Source of the DNA: Rickettsiales bacterium
GTDB taxonomy: Bacteria > Bacteroidota > Bacteroidia > Cytophagales > Cyclobacteriaceae
Reading direction: 5' to 3'
NCBI GenBank assembly: GCA_002729235.1
Contig: PBTY01000019.1
Location: 24,948-75,957 of the forward strand
DNA: 51,010 nucleotides
Position 1 is the first letter of the stretch; the number at the start of each line of letters is the position of its first letter. Shown piece after piece: positions 9,114-18,309 of this stretch. Made by a program: the position numbers and the translations under genes. The notes beneath the pieces are model-generated. The model was not told where the DNA came from, ran no database searches, and saw nothing but the letters and a program-made list of their open reading frames with translations.

Positions 9114-9133
9114 TAATGCTTTAATAATTTTGA

Positions 9134-9163
9134 AATTCATTTTATCTGGTCATTTAATGAATT
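9134..9163. repeat. Small inverted repeat after the rhamnose operon
   Basis: AATTCATT (9134-9141) and AATGAATT (9156-9163) are perfectly complementary, with a 14-nt spacer, 20 bp after the permease stop. It is AT-rich without a T-tract, so it is a weak terminator at best and could equally be an operator before the sigma factor gene. Confidence 0.3.
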
Positions 9164-9203
9164 CTTATTTGATAATTTGTTAAAATTGGTCCATCCTAAT
9201 CGA

Positions 9204-9785
9204 ATGAGTGATTTACAGCCCATATTGAACGTGTCAGTGAGTGAAGAGGAACTCTGGTCCAAAGTACAACAAGGAGATAAAGATGCTTTTGGTGAAGTTT
9301 ACAAAGCCTTTTTTACTGACTTATACAAATATGGAATGACTATTGAGCCTGATGAGGTGATCGTTGGTGATGCTATTCAAGAGCTGTTCGTAGATATATG
9401 GATGTATCGAAAGAACTTGAACGATATTCAGCATCTCAAATATTATTTACTGAAGTCGCTGCGTTCCAAAATCTACAGGATGATCAAGAAATCCAAGAAA
9501 GCACATCATTCAGAACAGCAATATGCCCAGTTTGAGATCCAGTTTATGGCATCTCAAGAAGAGGTTATCATTGAAAAGGATCGTAAAAAATCAGATGATA
9601 GACAGGTTGTTAACTTAATTAATAAGCTCCCTCAGCAGCAAAGAGAGGCCATCATGCTTATTTTTTTTGAAGGTAAAACCTATGAGGAAACATCCTCGAT
9701 AATGTCTAAGAGTATTCAGGCTATTTATACCTTGGTATCTAGAGGTGTAGCGTCACTAAAAAAGGAGTTTCGCAAGAAACATTAA
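9204..9785 (+). CDS. ECF RNA polymerase sigma factor (FecI/Bacteroidetes PUL type)
   Basis: A 193-residue sigma-70 protein of the extracytoplasmic-function class. Region 2 runs from about residue 25 (DAFGEVYKAFFTDLYKYG) through AIQELFVDIW to SLRSKIYRMIKKSKK. Region 4 is INKLPQQQREAIMLIFFEG followed by the HTH KTYEETSSIMSKSIQAIYTLVSRG. The ATG at 9204 gives the usual N-terminus; an in-frame TTG at 9177 would add nine residues. A FecR-type anti-sigma factor and an STN-containing SusC follow, the standard trans-envelope signalling cassette by which a bound glycan activates its own utilisation locus. The likely targets are the promoters of the PUL downstream. Confidence 0.9.
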   Translation: MSDLQPILNVSVSEEELWSKVQQGDKDAFGEVYKAFFTDLYKYGMTIEPDEVIVGDAIQELFVDIWMYRKNLNDIQHLKYYLLKSLRSKIYRMIKKSKKAHHSEQQYAQFEIQFMASQEEVIIEKDRKKSDDRQVVNLINKLPQQQREAIMLIFFEGKTYEETSSIMSKSIQAIYTLVSRGVASLKKEFRKKH

Positions 9786-9822
9786 TTGAATTATTTTCAT
9801 TAAATGCTTGCTTTCATTGAAA

Positions 9823-9901
9823 ATTGAACCAGACTTTTGATTGATTTACTATTTATTCTGTAAAAGAGATAAAAAAACAGAGAAATAGTGAAAGGTTCAA
9901 T
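9823..9901. repeat. Inverted repeat ATTGAACC/GGTTCAAT in the sigma-FecR gap
   Basis: The 152-bp gap between the sigma factor and FecR genes holds ATTGAACC at 9823-9830 and its perfect complement GGTTCAAT at 9894-9901. The 9-mer ATTAAATGC also occurs twice as a direct repeat (9799-9807 and 9902-9910). No gene or clear terminator is seen in the gap. A regulatory element for the anti-sigma/SusC transcript is possible but unproven. Confidence 0.3.
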
Positions 9902-9937
9902 ATTAAATGCGCTCTGTATAGTAAAAGCGATAATAGT

Positions 9938-11008
9938 TTGAACCAAAAATTCCATAGCGTAGATGAGTTAGTTCTGAATGCCGAGTTCAGAAACTGGGTG
10001 ATGGATCCTGATTCTCATTCCAATTTGTATTGGGAAAAGTATTTAGCAGAACATTCGGATCAGGCTGATATGGTAAAAGAGGCTATGGAATTGGTGAAGG
10101 GTATGGCAACCATTGATTATAAACCTTCACCTGCTTATCAAAATCAAATCTGGGAAAGAGTAAGTCAACAAATTGAGGGGCTCGAAATCGAAGAATCAAA
10201 AGTAATTCCGATTAGTCAGAAGGCGGTTATTGGAAAATATGAAAGCCCTCAATCAACGAGTAAACGATGGATCTATAAAATAGCAGCAGCGGTAGCACTG
10301 CTAGTGTCAATTAGTTTTTTGATCGATAATTTAGAACCAATAGGTGGTGTTGCCGAGCCTACGATCGTGACAAAAGAGAGTGCTAGAGGACACAAAACAA
10401 GATTTACGCTCCCTGATGGAACAAGTGTAATAATGAATTCGGAAAGTACTTTGACTTATGATCAATCATTTAATGAGAACGAGCGCAAAGTCACTTTGAC
10501 TGGAGAAGCTTTTTTTGATGTAGTTAAGAATCCCAATAAACCATTTATAGTCGAAACAGACCAAATAGATGTGACGGTATTGGGTACATCATTTAATGTA
10601 AAGACCTATCGCGACGAAGCGACAATAGATGTAGCCGTCAAATCGGGACATGTAATGGTGAACACAAAAGATCAGAAACAGCAGGTGAGTTTATTGCCTG
10701 ATTACATGAGTACGTTTCATATCAATTCTTCCGAGTTGAAAATGCATGAAATCATTAATAGCAATGAAGTTTTCGGATGGACCGATCGAAATCTCGAGTT
10801 TGATGATACTCCGTTTAATGAAGTAACACGCACCTTGTCCAGGTGGTACAATGTTGACTTTGTACTGGATGAAAAACTGAATGCCGAAGAAAAGATTACT
10901 GCAAAATGTGGTAATGCGACTTTAAGACAGGTTTTAGAAAGCCTGTCACATACTTATGAATTCAACTATGAAATACATGATAATAGCATTTTTATAGAAC
11001 CCAAATAG
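9938..11008 (+). CDS. FecR-family anti-sigma factor
   Basis: A 356-residue inner-membrane protein. Residues 1-100 form the cytoplasmic sigma-binding part, one transmembrane helix follows (WIYKIAAAVALLVSISFLI, about 110-128), then a periplasmic FecR domain (LPDGTSVIMNSESTLTY through LTGEAFFDV and VLGTSFNVKTY) and a C-terminal DUF4974/STN-like domain (FNEVTRTLSRWYNVDF). The start is a TTG at 9938; no ATG or GTG start was found upstream in frame before the N-terminal domain, and the next ATG lies 20 codons in and would remove part of the sigma-binding region. The protein should hold the upstream sigma factor until the SusC plug signals ligand. Confidence 0.88.
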   Translation: MNQKFHSVDELVLNAEFRNWVMDPDSHSNLYWEKYLAEHSDQADMVKEAMELVKGMATIDYKPSPAYQNQIWERVSQQIEGLEIEESKVIPISQKAVIGKYESPQSTSKRWIYKIAAAVALLVSISFLIDNLEPIGGVAEPTIVTKESARGHKTRFTLPDGTSVIMNSESTLTYDQSFNENERKVTLTGEAFFDVVKNPNKPFIVETDQIDVTVLGTSFNVKTYRDEATIDVAVKSGHVMVNTKDQKQQVSLLPDYMSTFHINSSELKMHEIINSNEVFGWTDRNLEFDDTPFNEVTRTLSRWYNVDFVLDEKLNAEEKITAKCGNATLRQVLESLSHTYEFNYEIHDNSIFIEPK

Positions 11009-11098
11009 TTTAAAAAAGAAAAGCCAAGTCTGCTTCTGGGGGGAAGGAACTCAGCTTTTCGAAATATCAAGTTTCAGTAAACCAAAACCTGACTCATT

Positions 11099-14000
11099 AT
11101 GAATGTAAAGTTACACGAATTACTTATTCGCATGTCAAAACTGACTATTTATGCGATGGTTTTTTGCTATTCGCTCACCATGGCGTTTGGCTCTAAATCA
11201 GAAGCTCAAACAAAGCTTCTGAATGAAATCAGTGTTGAGCTTGGACACACGGATGATAAGCTTATTGATGTCATTCGAGAAGTTGAGGCCAACACAGACT
11301 TCACGTTTATGTACGTGAAAAGGACAATGGCGGATAAGAAAGTTTCCATTTCTGCTGGAATATGGGATCTCTATGATCTCATGTATGAAATATCATCACA
11401 GGCCAAAGTATCGGTGAGAAGAGTCAATGATATCATTTCACTCAAGACTCTTGAAACATCCAATGGTACTGTCACCGATATAGATGGTAATTTCAAATTA
11501 GAAGTTAATTCTGAAGATGCTATTCTCGTAGTATCCTTCGTTGGCTACCAGAGTTTAGAAATTTCTGTGAATGGCCGAAGTAGCATTGAAGTGTTGATGA
11601 CCCCCGATCTTGAAAGTCTTGATGAAGTTGTCATTGTTGCGTATGGAGAACAGAGCAAGCAAAAAGTAACAGGATCAATTCAGAAAGTAGATGCAGAAGA
11701 ACTTCAGGAGATACCGGTGGCTCAAGTAACTCAGAAATTGCAAGGAAAGCTTGCTGGTGTTCAAATTTTGCAAAATACGGGTACTCCAGGCTCTGGAATG
11801 TCAGTGAGAGTGAGAGGACAGGCTTCTATTTCTGCAGGTAGTGATCCATTATACGTGGTTGATGGATTTCCGATTACTGGCAATATCAGTAATATGAATC
11901 CAGATGAAATAGAAAGCATTACAATTTTGAAAGATGCATCCGCTACTTCACTTTATGGATCGAGAGCGGCAAACGGTGTAGTTCTGGTGACCACTAAAAG
12001 AGCAAAAGGAAGAGAAAACCAAATCAGCTTTAGTTCTTACTATGGAATTCAACAAATTCCTGAGAGTGGTAAACCTGACATGATGAATGCGACAGAGTTT
12101 GCACAATTCAAAAAGGAAATTTTTGAAGAGAACAATAGAGATGTTCCAGAAGCATATCAGAATCCTGAGCAATATGGTGAAGGGACCAATTGGTTTGATT
12201 TATTGACTAGAAATGCCCCAATTCAAAACTATAGTCTGTCAATTAAGGGAAGTAGAGATAAATTCAATACCTCTATTGTCGGAGGGTACTTCAAACAGGA
12301 AGGAGTTTTGCTCAATTCTGAATTTGAACGAATTTCTCTGAGAGCCAATATGGATTATGAAGTCAACGACAATATCCGTGTTGGACTGAACCTTGCTCCA
12401 ACTTTTACCAATAGTAAGTCACCACAAACTGATGGAGTATGGTATGAAACGGGAGGTATACTTCAGGGAGCACTTTTGACCAACCCTATCTACGACTATA
12501 AAAATGAAGATGGTACGATACCTTACGGATTGCCGAATTGGGATAATGAATTTTTTGTGAATGGCGTGGTGCCAATGCCAAACTGGTGGCACCAAGTTCA
12601 AGCAGTAAAAAACACCTCTAAGAATATGGGAGTACTTTCCAATATCTTCCTGGAGGCAGATTTATTGCCCGGTTTAACGTATAAACTGATGGCAGGTGTG
12701 GATGTTGGAAATTCAGTAAGCGACTATTTTAGTCCTTCCACAGCTGGTGGAGTTTTTAACCCAGGTAATCCTGATGATCCCAATAGAATTTCGGGTTCAC
12801 ATAGTAATAGTTTTGGATACTCATGGATGCTGGAGAATACACTAAAGTATGGCAGGTCGATCGGTAAACATGATTTTGATGTGCTGGCAGGCTATACTGC
12901 ACAGGCAGCACGTGGTGAATCTGGAGTATTGAGTGGTTCTGGTTTTCCTGATAACAGAATACAAACGTTAAACGCAGCAACAACGATCACTGGATCTACG
13001 GATATTCAAGAATGGAGTTTGGCTTCGGTGGTTGGTCGCATCAACTACAGTTTTGATAATAAGTACGTTCTTTCTGCTGCTATAAGAGCGGATGGTTCTT
13101 CCAAGTTTGGGGCTCAGAACCGATGGGGTAGTTTTCCTTCTATTTCTGCAGGATGGGTAGTTTCTGAGGAGTCATTTATGCAAAGTATCCCTCTTGTGTC
13201 ATTCTTAAAACTTCGAGGAAGTGTAGGTGTGACAGGTAACAACAACGTTGGAAATTATACGCAATACGCTTCTGTGGTTTCTACCAACAACCCATTCAAT
13301 AATGTGCTTTATGGAGGTAAGAGTCTTGCGGGTTTGAATAATGAAGAACTAGGTTGGGAACGGACTACTCAGACAGATATTGGACTGGAAGTAGGTGTGT
13401 TGAATGATCGGATTGCTTTGAGTTACGATTATTACAACAAGCTGACAACAGACCTTCTGTATACTGTTGAGATACCAATTTCTTCAGGATTCTACAATTT
13501 CGCTACCAATATTGGAGACTTCCAATTCTGGGGACATGAGTTTGCTTTGAATACCAAAAACTTTGTGGGTCCATTTACCTGGAATACTAACTTCAATATC
13601 TCTTTCAATAGAAATGAAGCCTTGAAGTTAGGTACTGATGATGCACCAGTAAGAGGTGAGTTTACGATTACTGAAGTGGGCAAGCCACTTGGACAACTGT
13701 ATGGCTTACAGACTGATGGTGTGTTTGAAGATCAGGCTGCTTATGATGCAGGTCCGACTCATTCCAATTCTGGAGTAGGTACGATCAGATTTGTAGATCA
13801 GGACGATGATGGAGTAGTGAATAATGACGAGCGTGATTACACATATTTGGGTAATACCAGTCCTAAATTCATCTATGGTTTTACCAATTCATTTGCATAC
13901 AAAAACTTTGATCTTACAATAGTGGCTCAAGGTGGTTATGGCAATAAAATAGTTAATGTCGTTGAGCGATTCACAGGAAATCTGGATGGAGCATTCAATG

Positions 14001-14359
14001 TTAATAGAGGTGTGCTGAATCGATGGAAGTCTGAAAGTGATCCAGGTGATGGTAGATATGGAACTACACGTGCAGGAACTACAGGACCCGAAAGAGATTG
14101 GTTTAATGACAAATGGATATATGATGCATCCTATTTGACAATCAAAAACATCACACTTGGATACAACTTGCCTACTCAAAATATGAAAGCTATTCAGGCA
14201 TTAAGAGTATACGCGAGTATTCAACAGGCTTTGGTGTTTACCCAATATCCGGGTGCCAATCCTGAGGTTTCAGCAGCTGGAGGGTTGTTCTCCGGAGCAG
14301 ATAGAACTACCTATCCTGTTCCTAGAACTTATTCTTTGGGCTTCAATCTTACTCTTTAA
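11099..14359 (+). CDS. SusC/RagA-type TonB-dependent outer membrane transporter with STN domain and shortened regulatory-like domain
   Basis: A 1086-residue outer membrane transporter. An N-terminal signal sequence (about 1-37) precedes a secretin/TonB short N-terminal (STN) domain (about 42-115), the module that contacts FecR in signalling transporters. The carboxypeptidase-regulatory-like beta-sandwich that normally follows is only represented by its second half (GTVTDIDGNFKLEV, residues about 123-136, to about 170). The TonB box/plug region begins at LDEVVIVAYG (174-183), with the plug motif VRVRGQASISAGSDPLYVVDG after it, and a 22-strand-type barrel to the C-terminus ending YSLGFNLTL. It would import oligosaccharides captured by the SusD partner encoded 30 bp downstream. 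STN plus sigma/FecR upstream indicates auto-regulation by the imported glycan. Confidence 0.95.
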   Translation: MNVKLHELLIRMSKLTIYAMVFCYSLTMAFGSKSEAQTKLLNEISVELGHTDDKLIDVIREVEANTDFTFMYVKRTMADKKVSISAGIWDLYDLMYEISSQAKVSVRRVNDIISLKTLETSNGTVTDIDGNFKLEVNSEDAILVVSFVGYQSLEISVNGRSSIEVLMTPDLESLDEVVIVAYGEQSKQKVTGSIQKVDAEELQEIPVAQVTQKLQGKLAGVQILQNTGTPGSGMSVRVRGQASISAGSDPLYVVDGFPITGNISNMNPDEIESITILKDASATSLYGSRAANGVVLVTTKRAKGRENQISFSSYYGIQQIPESGKPDMMNATEFAQFKKEIFEENNRDVPEAYQNPEQYGEGTNWFDLLTRNAPIQNYSLSIKGSRDKFNTSIVGGYFKQEGVLLNSEFERISLRANMDYEVNDNIRVGLNLAPTFTNSKSPQTDGVWYETGGILQGALLTNPIYDYKNEDGTIPYGLPNWDNEFFVNGVVPMPNWWHQVQAVKNTSKNMGVLSNIFLEADLLPGLTYKLMAGVDVGNSVSDYFSPSTAGGVFNPGNPDDPNRISGSHSNSFGYSWMLENTLKYGRSIGKHDFDVLAGYTAQAARGESGVLSGSGFPDNRIQTLNAATTITGSTDIQEWSLASVVGRINYSFDNKYVLSAAIRADGSSKFGAQNRWGSFPSISAGWVVSEESFMQSIPLVSFLKLRGSVGVTGNNNVGNYTQYASVVSTNNPFNNVLYGGKSLAGLNNEELGWERTTQTDIGLEVGVLNDRIALSYDYYNKLTTDLLYTVEIPISSGFYNFATNIGDFQFWGHEFALNTKNFVGPFTWNTNFNISFNRNEALKLGTDDAPVRGEFTITEVGKPLGQLYGLQTDGVFEDQAAYDAGPTHSNSGVGTIRFVDQDDDGVVNNDERDYTYLGNTSPKFIYGFTNSFAYKNFDLTIVAQGGYGNKIVNVVERFTGNLDGAFNVNRGVLNRWKSESDPGDGRYGTTRAGTTGPERDWFNDKWIYDASYLTIKNITLGYNLPTQNMKAIQALRVYASIQQALVFTQYPGANPEVSAAGGLFSGADRTTYPVPRTYSLGFNLTL

Positions 14360-14389
14360 TTCAGTCACAACATTAAAAAGGAAAATATC

Positions 14390-15904
14390 ATGAAATTAAG
14401 AATATTAACTGTATTGATGTTGGGCGCAGTTGTACTGACATCATGTGAAGACGATTTTTTAAGTAAAATTCCTGAAACGGTAGTTTCTGCTGAAGATTTT
14501 TACATCACGGAAGATGATTATCTCCAGGCTACTGTAGGTATGTACGTACCACTTAGAAACCTGTACGGAATCGGGCTTGCAGACTATGGAGCCTGGACTA
14601 TGGGTGAAATGAGATCTGATAATACTTGTTTTTATTATAACAACTCGAATCGTGGATTTGCGGGGATCGAATACATAGATCAGTTCATTGATGACGCCAA
14701 TGGTGGAGGAGTGAGTACGAAGTATGATAATGACTTTATCCTTATTGGTAGAGCAAACCAGATATTGAGTAGAATAGACGAAGCTGATTTTGATGAGACA
14801 GCCAGGAACAACTACAAAGGTCAGGCTTTATTCATTCGTGCTTTTGCGTACTTTGATTTGATCCAATATTTCGGAGCTGTGCCTTTGGTGCTTGACCCAC
14901 CTACCTCTTATGATGATACGGCGAGTCCAAGAGTAGCAGTAGATGATATTTACACTCAGATCATTTCTGATTTGGAGTTGGCAGCTACTTTACTTCCGGA
15001 TAAAGCTTCCCAAAGTGCAGGGTTTGTAGCAAATGGAGCAGCATATACCTTGCTTGGAAATATCCACCTGGTTTTAGAAAATTGGGCTGAAGCTGAAGCG
15101 GCTTTACTACAAGTGACAGGATATTCTCTTCAGGATGACTATGCGGCTATTTTCTATCCATCCAATAAGAACAACTCTGAGTCAATCTTCGAAGTGCAGT
15201 ACTGGGAAGATCAGAGTGCAGGAGTGGCTAGTAGTTTTGCTTACAACTTTGTGCCGGCTCTTAGCAATATTGGTGTGGTGTCTGGTTTCCCATCAGGAGT
15301 ATCCAATGGATCTGGAGGTTGGAACATACCAACACCTGATATGCTGAATGCTTACGAATCTGGAGATTTGAGATTCAATGCTTCTATCAGTTTTCTTACT
15401 GCCGAGCAATATACAGACGTGCCTTATATCAGCAAGTTTGTACATGGATCTACGATTTCTCCAAATACCAATGAGAACTGGCCTGTTTACCGTTATGCTG
15501 AAGTCCTTTTGATGATCGCTGAGGCTAAAAATGAACAAGGAAAAGCTGATGCGTTAACCTATCTGAACATGGTACACGCCCACAGCAGAACGGGACTTTC
15601 TCCGATTGCTGGAGGTTCTCAAAGTGAGTTGAGAGATTTGATTATGCAGGAGCGCAGAGTGGAGCTTGCTTTCGAAAACAAAAGATGGACTGACCTTGTG
15701 AGAACCGGACAGGCACTCGAAGTGATGAATGCACACGGTGATCAGATTAAGGCAGACCCACAGGCATACTACTATCCAGAAGGTGTTTCACTTCCTTCCG
15801 GAGCTTACGAAGTGACTAGCAATGATTTGCTTTTCCCGATACCACAAAGAGAGATTCGTGTGAATCCTGCAATTAGTCAGGATGATCAGAATCCTGGTTA
15901 CTAA
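14390..15904 (+). CDS. SusD/RagB-family outer membrane glycan-binding lipoprotein
   Basis: A 504-residue SusD-type protein that forms the lid over the SusC barrel and binds the glycan outside the cell. The N-terminus is a lipoprotein signal (LTSC with C19, followed by EDDFL as an outer-surface export-like acidic stretch). The TPR-bearing alpha-helical body is recognisable from YKGQALFIRAFAYFDLIQYFG, and the C-terminal part carries YRYAEVLLMIAEAKNE and the family signature ELAFENKRWTDLVRTG before FPIPQREI. It lies 30 bp after SusC and is followed by a strong terminator, so SusC and SusD can form a transcript of their own. Confidence 0.95.
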   Translation: MKLRILTVLMLGAVVLTSCEDDFLSKIPETVVSAEDFYITEDDYLQATVGMYVPLRNLYGIGLADYGAWTMGEMRSDNTCFYYNNSNRGFAGIEYIDQFIDDANGGGVSTKYDNDFILIGRANQILSRIDEADFDETARNNYKGQALFIRAFAYFDLIQYFGAVPLVLDPPTSYDDTASPRVAVDDIYTQIISDLELAATLLPDKASQSAGFVANGAAYTLLGNIHLVLENWAEAEAALLQVTGYSLQDDYAAIFYPSNKNNSESIFEVQYWEDQSAGVASSFAYNFVPALSNIGVVSGFPSGVSNGSGGWNIPTPDMLNAYESGDLRFNASISFLTAEQYTDVPYISKFVHGSTISPNTNENWPVYRYAEVLLMIAEAKNEQGKADALTYLNMVHAHSRTGLSPIAGGSQSELRDLIMQERRVELAFENKRWTDLVRTGQALEVMNAHGDQIKADPQAYYYPEGVSLPSGAYEVTSNDLLFPIPQREIRVNPAISQDDQNPGY

Positions 15905-15924
15905 AGATTACTTCTTCATACAAT

Positions 15925-15960
15925 AAACGGCTGGGATCCATTGGATTCCGGCCCGTTTTT
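15925..15960 (+). terminator. Rho-independent terminator after susD
   Basis: AAACGGCTGGGATCCA pairs imperfectly with TTGGATTCCGGCCCGTT to form a GC-rich stem followed directly by a T5 tract. It stands between the SusD stop and the GH3 start, so the glycosidase genes may be read by partial read-through or from their own promoter. Confidence 0.8.
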
Positions 15961-15979
15961 CATCTTTGAAATTCCTGTA

Positions 15980-18304
15980 ATGTTACAGATTGGATACAGA
16001 TATTTACTAGTGCTCATCATGTTGAGCGCCGGATCGGCCTTTGCCCAAAAAGTGAACCTCAATACGGATAAGCTTATAAAAAAACTTACGATTGAGGAAA
16101 AAGAAAGAATTGTGATAGGATCAGAAATGGAGATCCCATGGTCTGAAGGCGGCGCTACCGGAGTAGGTGAAGTTGGTGGAGATGTGCCTGGAGCTGCTGG
16201 CAAGAGTTTGAAAAATGACCGACTTGGTTTGCCTATAGTAATCCTGGCCGATGGACCTGCTGGGGTGCGTATCAATCCACTTAGACCGGGGCAACCCAAT
16301 AAGACATTTTATGCTACGGCTTTTCCTGTGGCAACCATGTTGGCGTCATCATTCAATACAGAGCTTATGGACGAAGTAGGCCAGGCTTTTGGTCATGAAG
16401 CCAAAGAATACGGTGTGGATATTTTGCTGGCTCCAGCCCTCAATATTCATAGAAATCCGCTCGGTGGAAGGAATTTTGAATACTATTCTGAAGACCCGTT
16501 ACTATCAGGGAAGATGGCTTCAGCTTTCACGCAAGGAGTACAATCCTATGGTGTTGGCGTTTCTATCAAGCACTTTGCGGCCAACAATCAGGAGACCAAT
16601 CGTGCCAGAGTGAATGCTTTGGTTACCGAGCGTGCGCTAAGAGAGATTTATTTAAGAGGTTTTGAAATAGCCATTAAAGAATCCAAACCATGGACGGTCA
16701 TGTCAGCCTACAACAAGGTGAATAATGAATACGCTTCGCAAAGTAAAGAATTGCTCATTACGATTTTACGCGATGAGTGGGGCTTTGATGGTTTCGTGAT
16801 GACTGACTGGTTCGCTGGCGAAAGCATCGTGAAGCAGCTGCAGGCGCGCAATGATCTGATCATGCCAGGCATACCTGCTCACAAAGGGATGATTCAAAAA
16901 GCTATTGAGAACGGAGAAATGACAGAGGAAGAGCTGAATCAAAACGTTCGTGCTATCCTGAATATTTACCAGAAAACACCAGCTTTTCTCGGTTACCAAC
17001 CGACCGGTTCTCCGGATCTGGGTAACAGTAAATCCATTGCCCTCAGAGCAGCAGAAAAAGGCATGGTCCTCTTGAAAAATAATGAACAAACCTTGCCTTT
17101 GAAGTCTGATGCCGAAGTAGCTCTTTTTGGTTTGGCATCATATGAAACCATTGCCGGAGGCACAGGCAGTGGCAATGTGAACAAAGCATACAGCATTTCT
17201 ATCATCGAAGGTTTGGAAAATGAAGGTGTTGCTGTTTCCAAAGAATTGGAAAAAGTTTACAGAGCATATGTACAAGCAGAAAAAGATAAGCGTCCACCAA
17301 AAACATGGTCATTTGGACCGGATGAAATCTTACCGGAAAAAGTCTGGACAAAAGAAGCATTGGATAGCATAGCTGGTAAATCATCTATTGGCATATTTAC
17401 GCTCAATCGTACATCTGGTGAGTTTTATGACCGTAAGCAGGGGTACGATTATTATCTCAGCAAAGAAGAGTCTGATTTGATCAAAAGGTTGTCTGAAGCT
17501 TACCATGCTCAGAGCAAGAAATTTGTCGTGATCCTCAATATTGGAGGAGTGATAGAGACTGCTTCATGGAAAGATCAGACAGATGCCATCTTGCTGATGT
17601 GGCAAGCAGGCCAGGAAGGCGGAAATGCTGTGGCTAAAGTGCTGAAAGGTGCTGTAAATCCTTCAGGAAAACTACCAATGACATTTCCTGTGCAATACAT
17701 GGATCATTATTCTTCTAAGAATTTTCCGGGGAGAGAGTTGGAGGATAACCCTTATCCAAGTCCTTTCAATGCTGTCAAATCAGAAGTGATTTACGAGGAG
17801 GGTATTTATGTGGGATACCGCTATTTCGATTCTTTCGATGTGCCTGTTTCCTTTCCATTCGGATTTGGACTTTCCTACACGGACTTTGAGTTTTCTGATT
17901 TGGAAACTTCAATGAGTGAGGATGGTACTTTACAGGTTTCATGCAAAATCACTAATACAGGAAAAGAAGCAGGCAAAGAAGTAGTACAACTGTACATTGG
18001 TTCGCCTCAGACTTCTTTGGACAAGCCTGATCATGAACTGCGTGCCTTTGTCAAGAGCAAATTGCTGGCACCGGATGAATCACTAGAGATTTCTTTCACA
18101 TTGACAGCCAAAGACTATGCGTCTTTTGATACTGATCAGACGGCATGGGTACTCAATAGTGGTGTTTACACTATATCAGTTGGTAATGCCATTAATCAGT
18201 TGCCATTGACCAGGGAAGTGAAGTTAGAAAAAGAAGTTTTGGTGCTTGAGACGACTCAAAGCATGCTTCCTGGTAGAGAAATAGATGTTTTACAACAAAA
18301 GTGA
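15980..18304 (+). CDS. Glycoside hydrolase family 3 (beta-glucosidase-like), secreted
   Basis: A 774-residue GH3 enzyme with signal peptide (LLVLIMLSAGSAFAQ). The (beta/alpha)8 domain has ADGPAGVR, the ligand loop NIHRNPLGGRNFEYYSEDP, the SIKHFAANNQE segment with the conserved KHF, and the nucleophile D276 in VMTDWFAG. The second alpha/beta domain covers about 370-620 and a fibronectin III-like domain closes the protein (EAGKEVVQLYIG region). The ATG at 15980 is preferred because it gives a proper signal peptide; a TTG at 15941 would place the start inside the terminator hairpin. GH3 members of this form usually release terminal beta-linked glucose from the non-reducing end. The next gene starts at its stop, indicating coupling. 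Confidence 0.9.
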   Translation: MLQIGYRYLLVLIMLSAGSAFAQKVNLNTDKLIKKLTIEEKERIVIGSEMEIPWSEGGATGVGEVGGDVPGAAGKSLKNDRLGLPIVILADGPAGVRINPLRPGQPNKTFYATAFPVATMLASSFNTELMDEVGQAFGHEAKEYGVDILLAPALNIHRNPLGGRNFEYYSEDPLLSGKMASAFTQGVQSYGVGVSIKHFAANNQETNRARVNALVTERALREIYLRGFEIAIKESKPWTVMSAYNKVNNEYASQSKELLITILRDEWGFDGFVMTDWFAGESIVKQLQARNDLIMPGIPAHKGMIQKAIENGEMTEEELNQNVRAILNIYQKTPAFLGYQPTGSPDLGNSKSIALRAAEKGMVLLKNNEQTLPLKSDAEVALFGLASYETIAGGTGSGNVNKAYSISIIEGLENEGVAVSKELEKVYRAYVQAEKDKRPPKTWSFGPDEILPEKVWTKEALDSIAGKSSIGIFTLNRTSGEFYDRKQGYDYYLSKEESDLIKRLSEAYHAQSKKFVVILNIGGVIETASWKDQTDAILLMWQAGQEGGNAVAKVLKGAVNPSGKLPMTFPVQYMDHYSSKNFPGRELEDNPYPSPFNAVKSEVIYEEGIYVGYRYFDSFDVPVSFPFGFGLSYTDFEFSDLETSMSEDGTLQVSCKITNTGKEAGKEVVQLYIGSPQTSLDKPDHELRAFVKSKLLAPDESLEISFTLTAKDYASFDTDQTAWVLNSGVYTISVGNAINQLPLTREVKLEKEVLVLETTQSMLPGREIDVLQQK

Positions 18305-18309
18305 GTTTT

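Noticed and set aside
15941-15979. TTG-initiated extension of the GH3 gene
   Set aside because: It overlaps the susD terminator hairpin and would precede a clear signal peptide starting at 15980.
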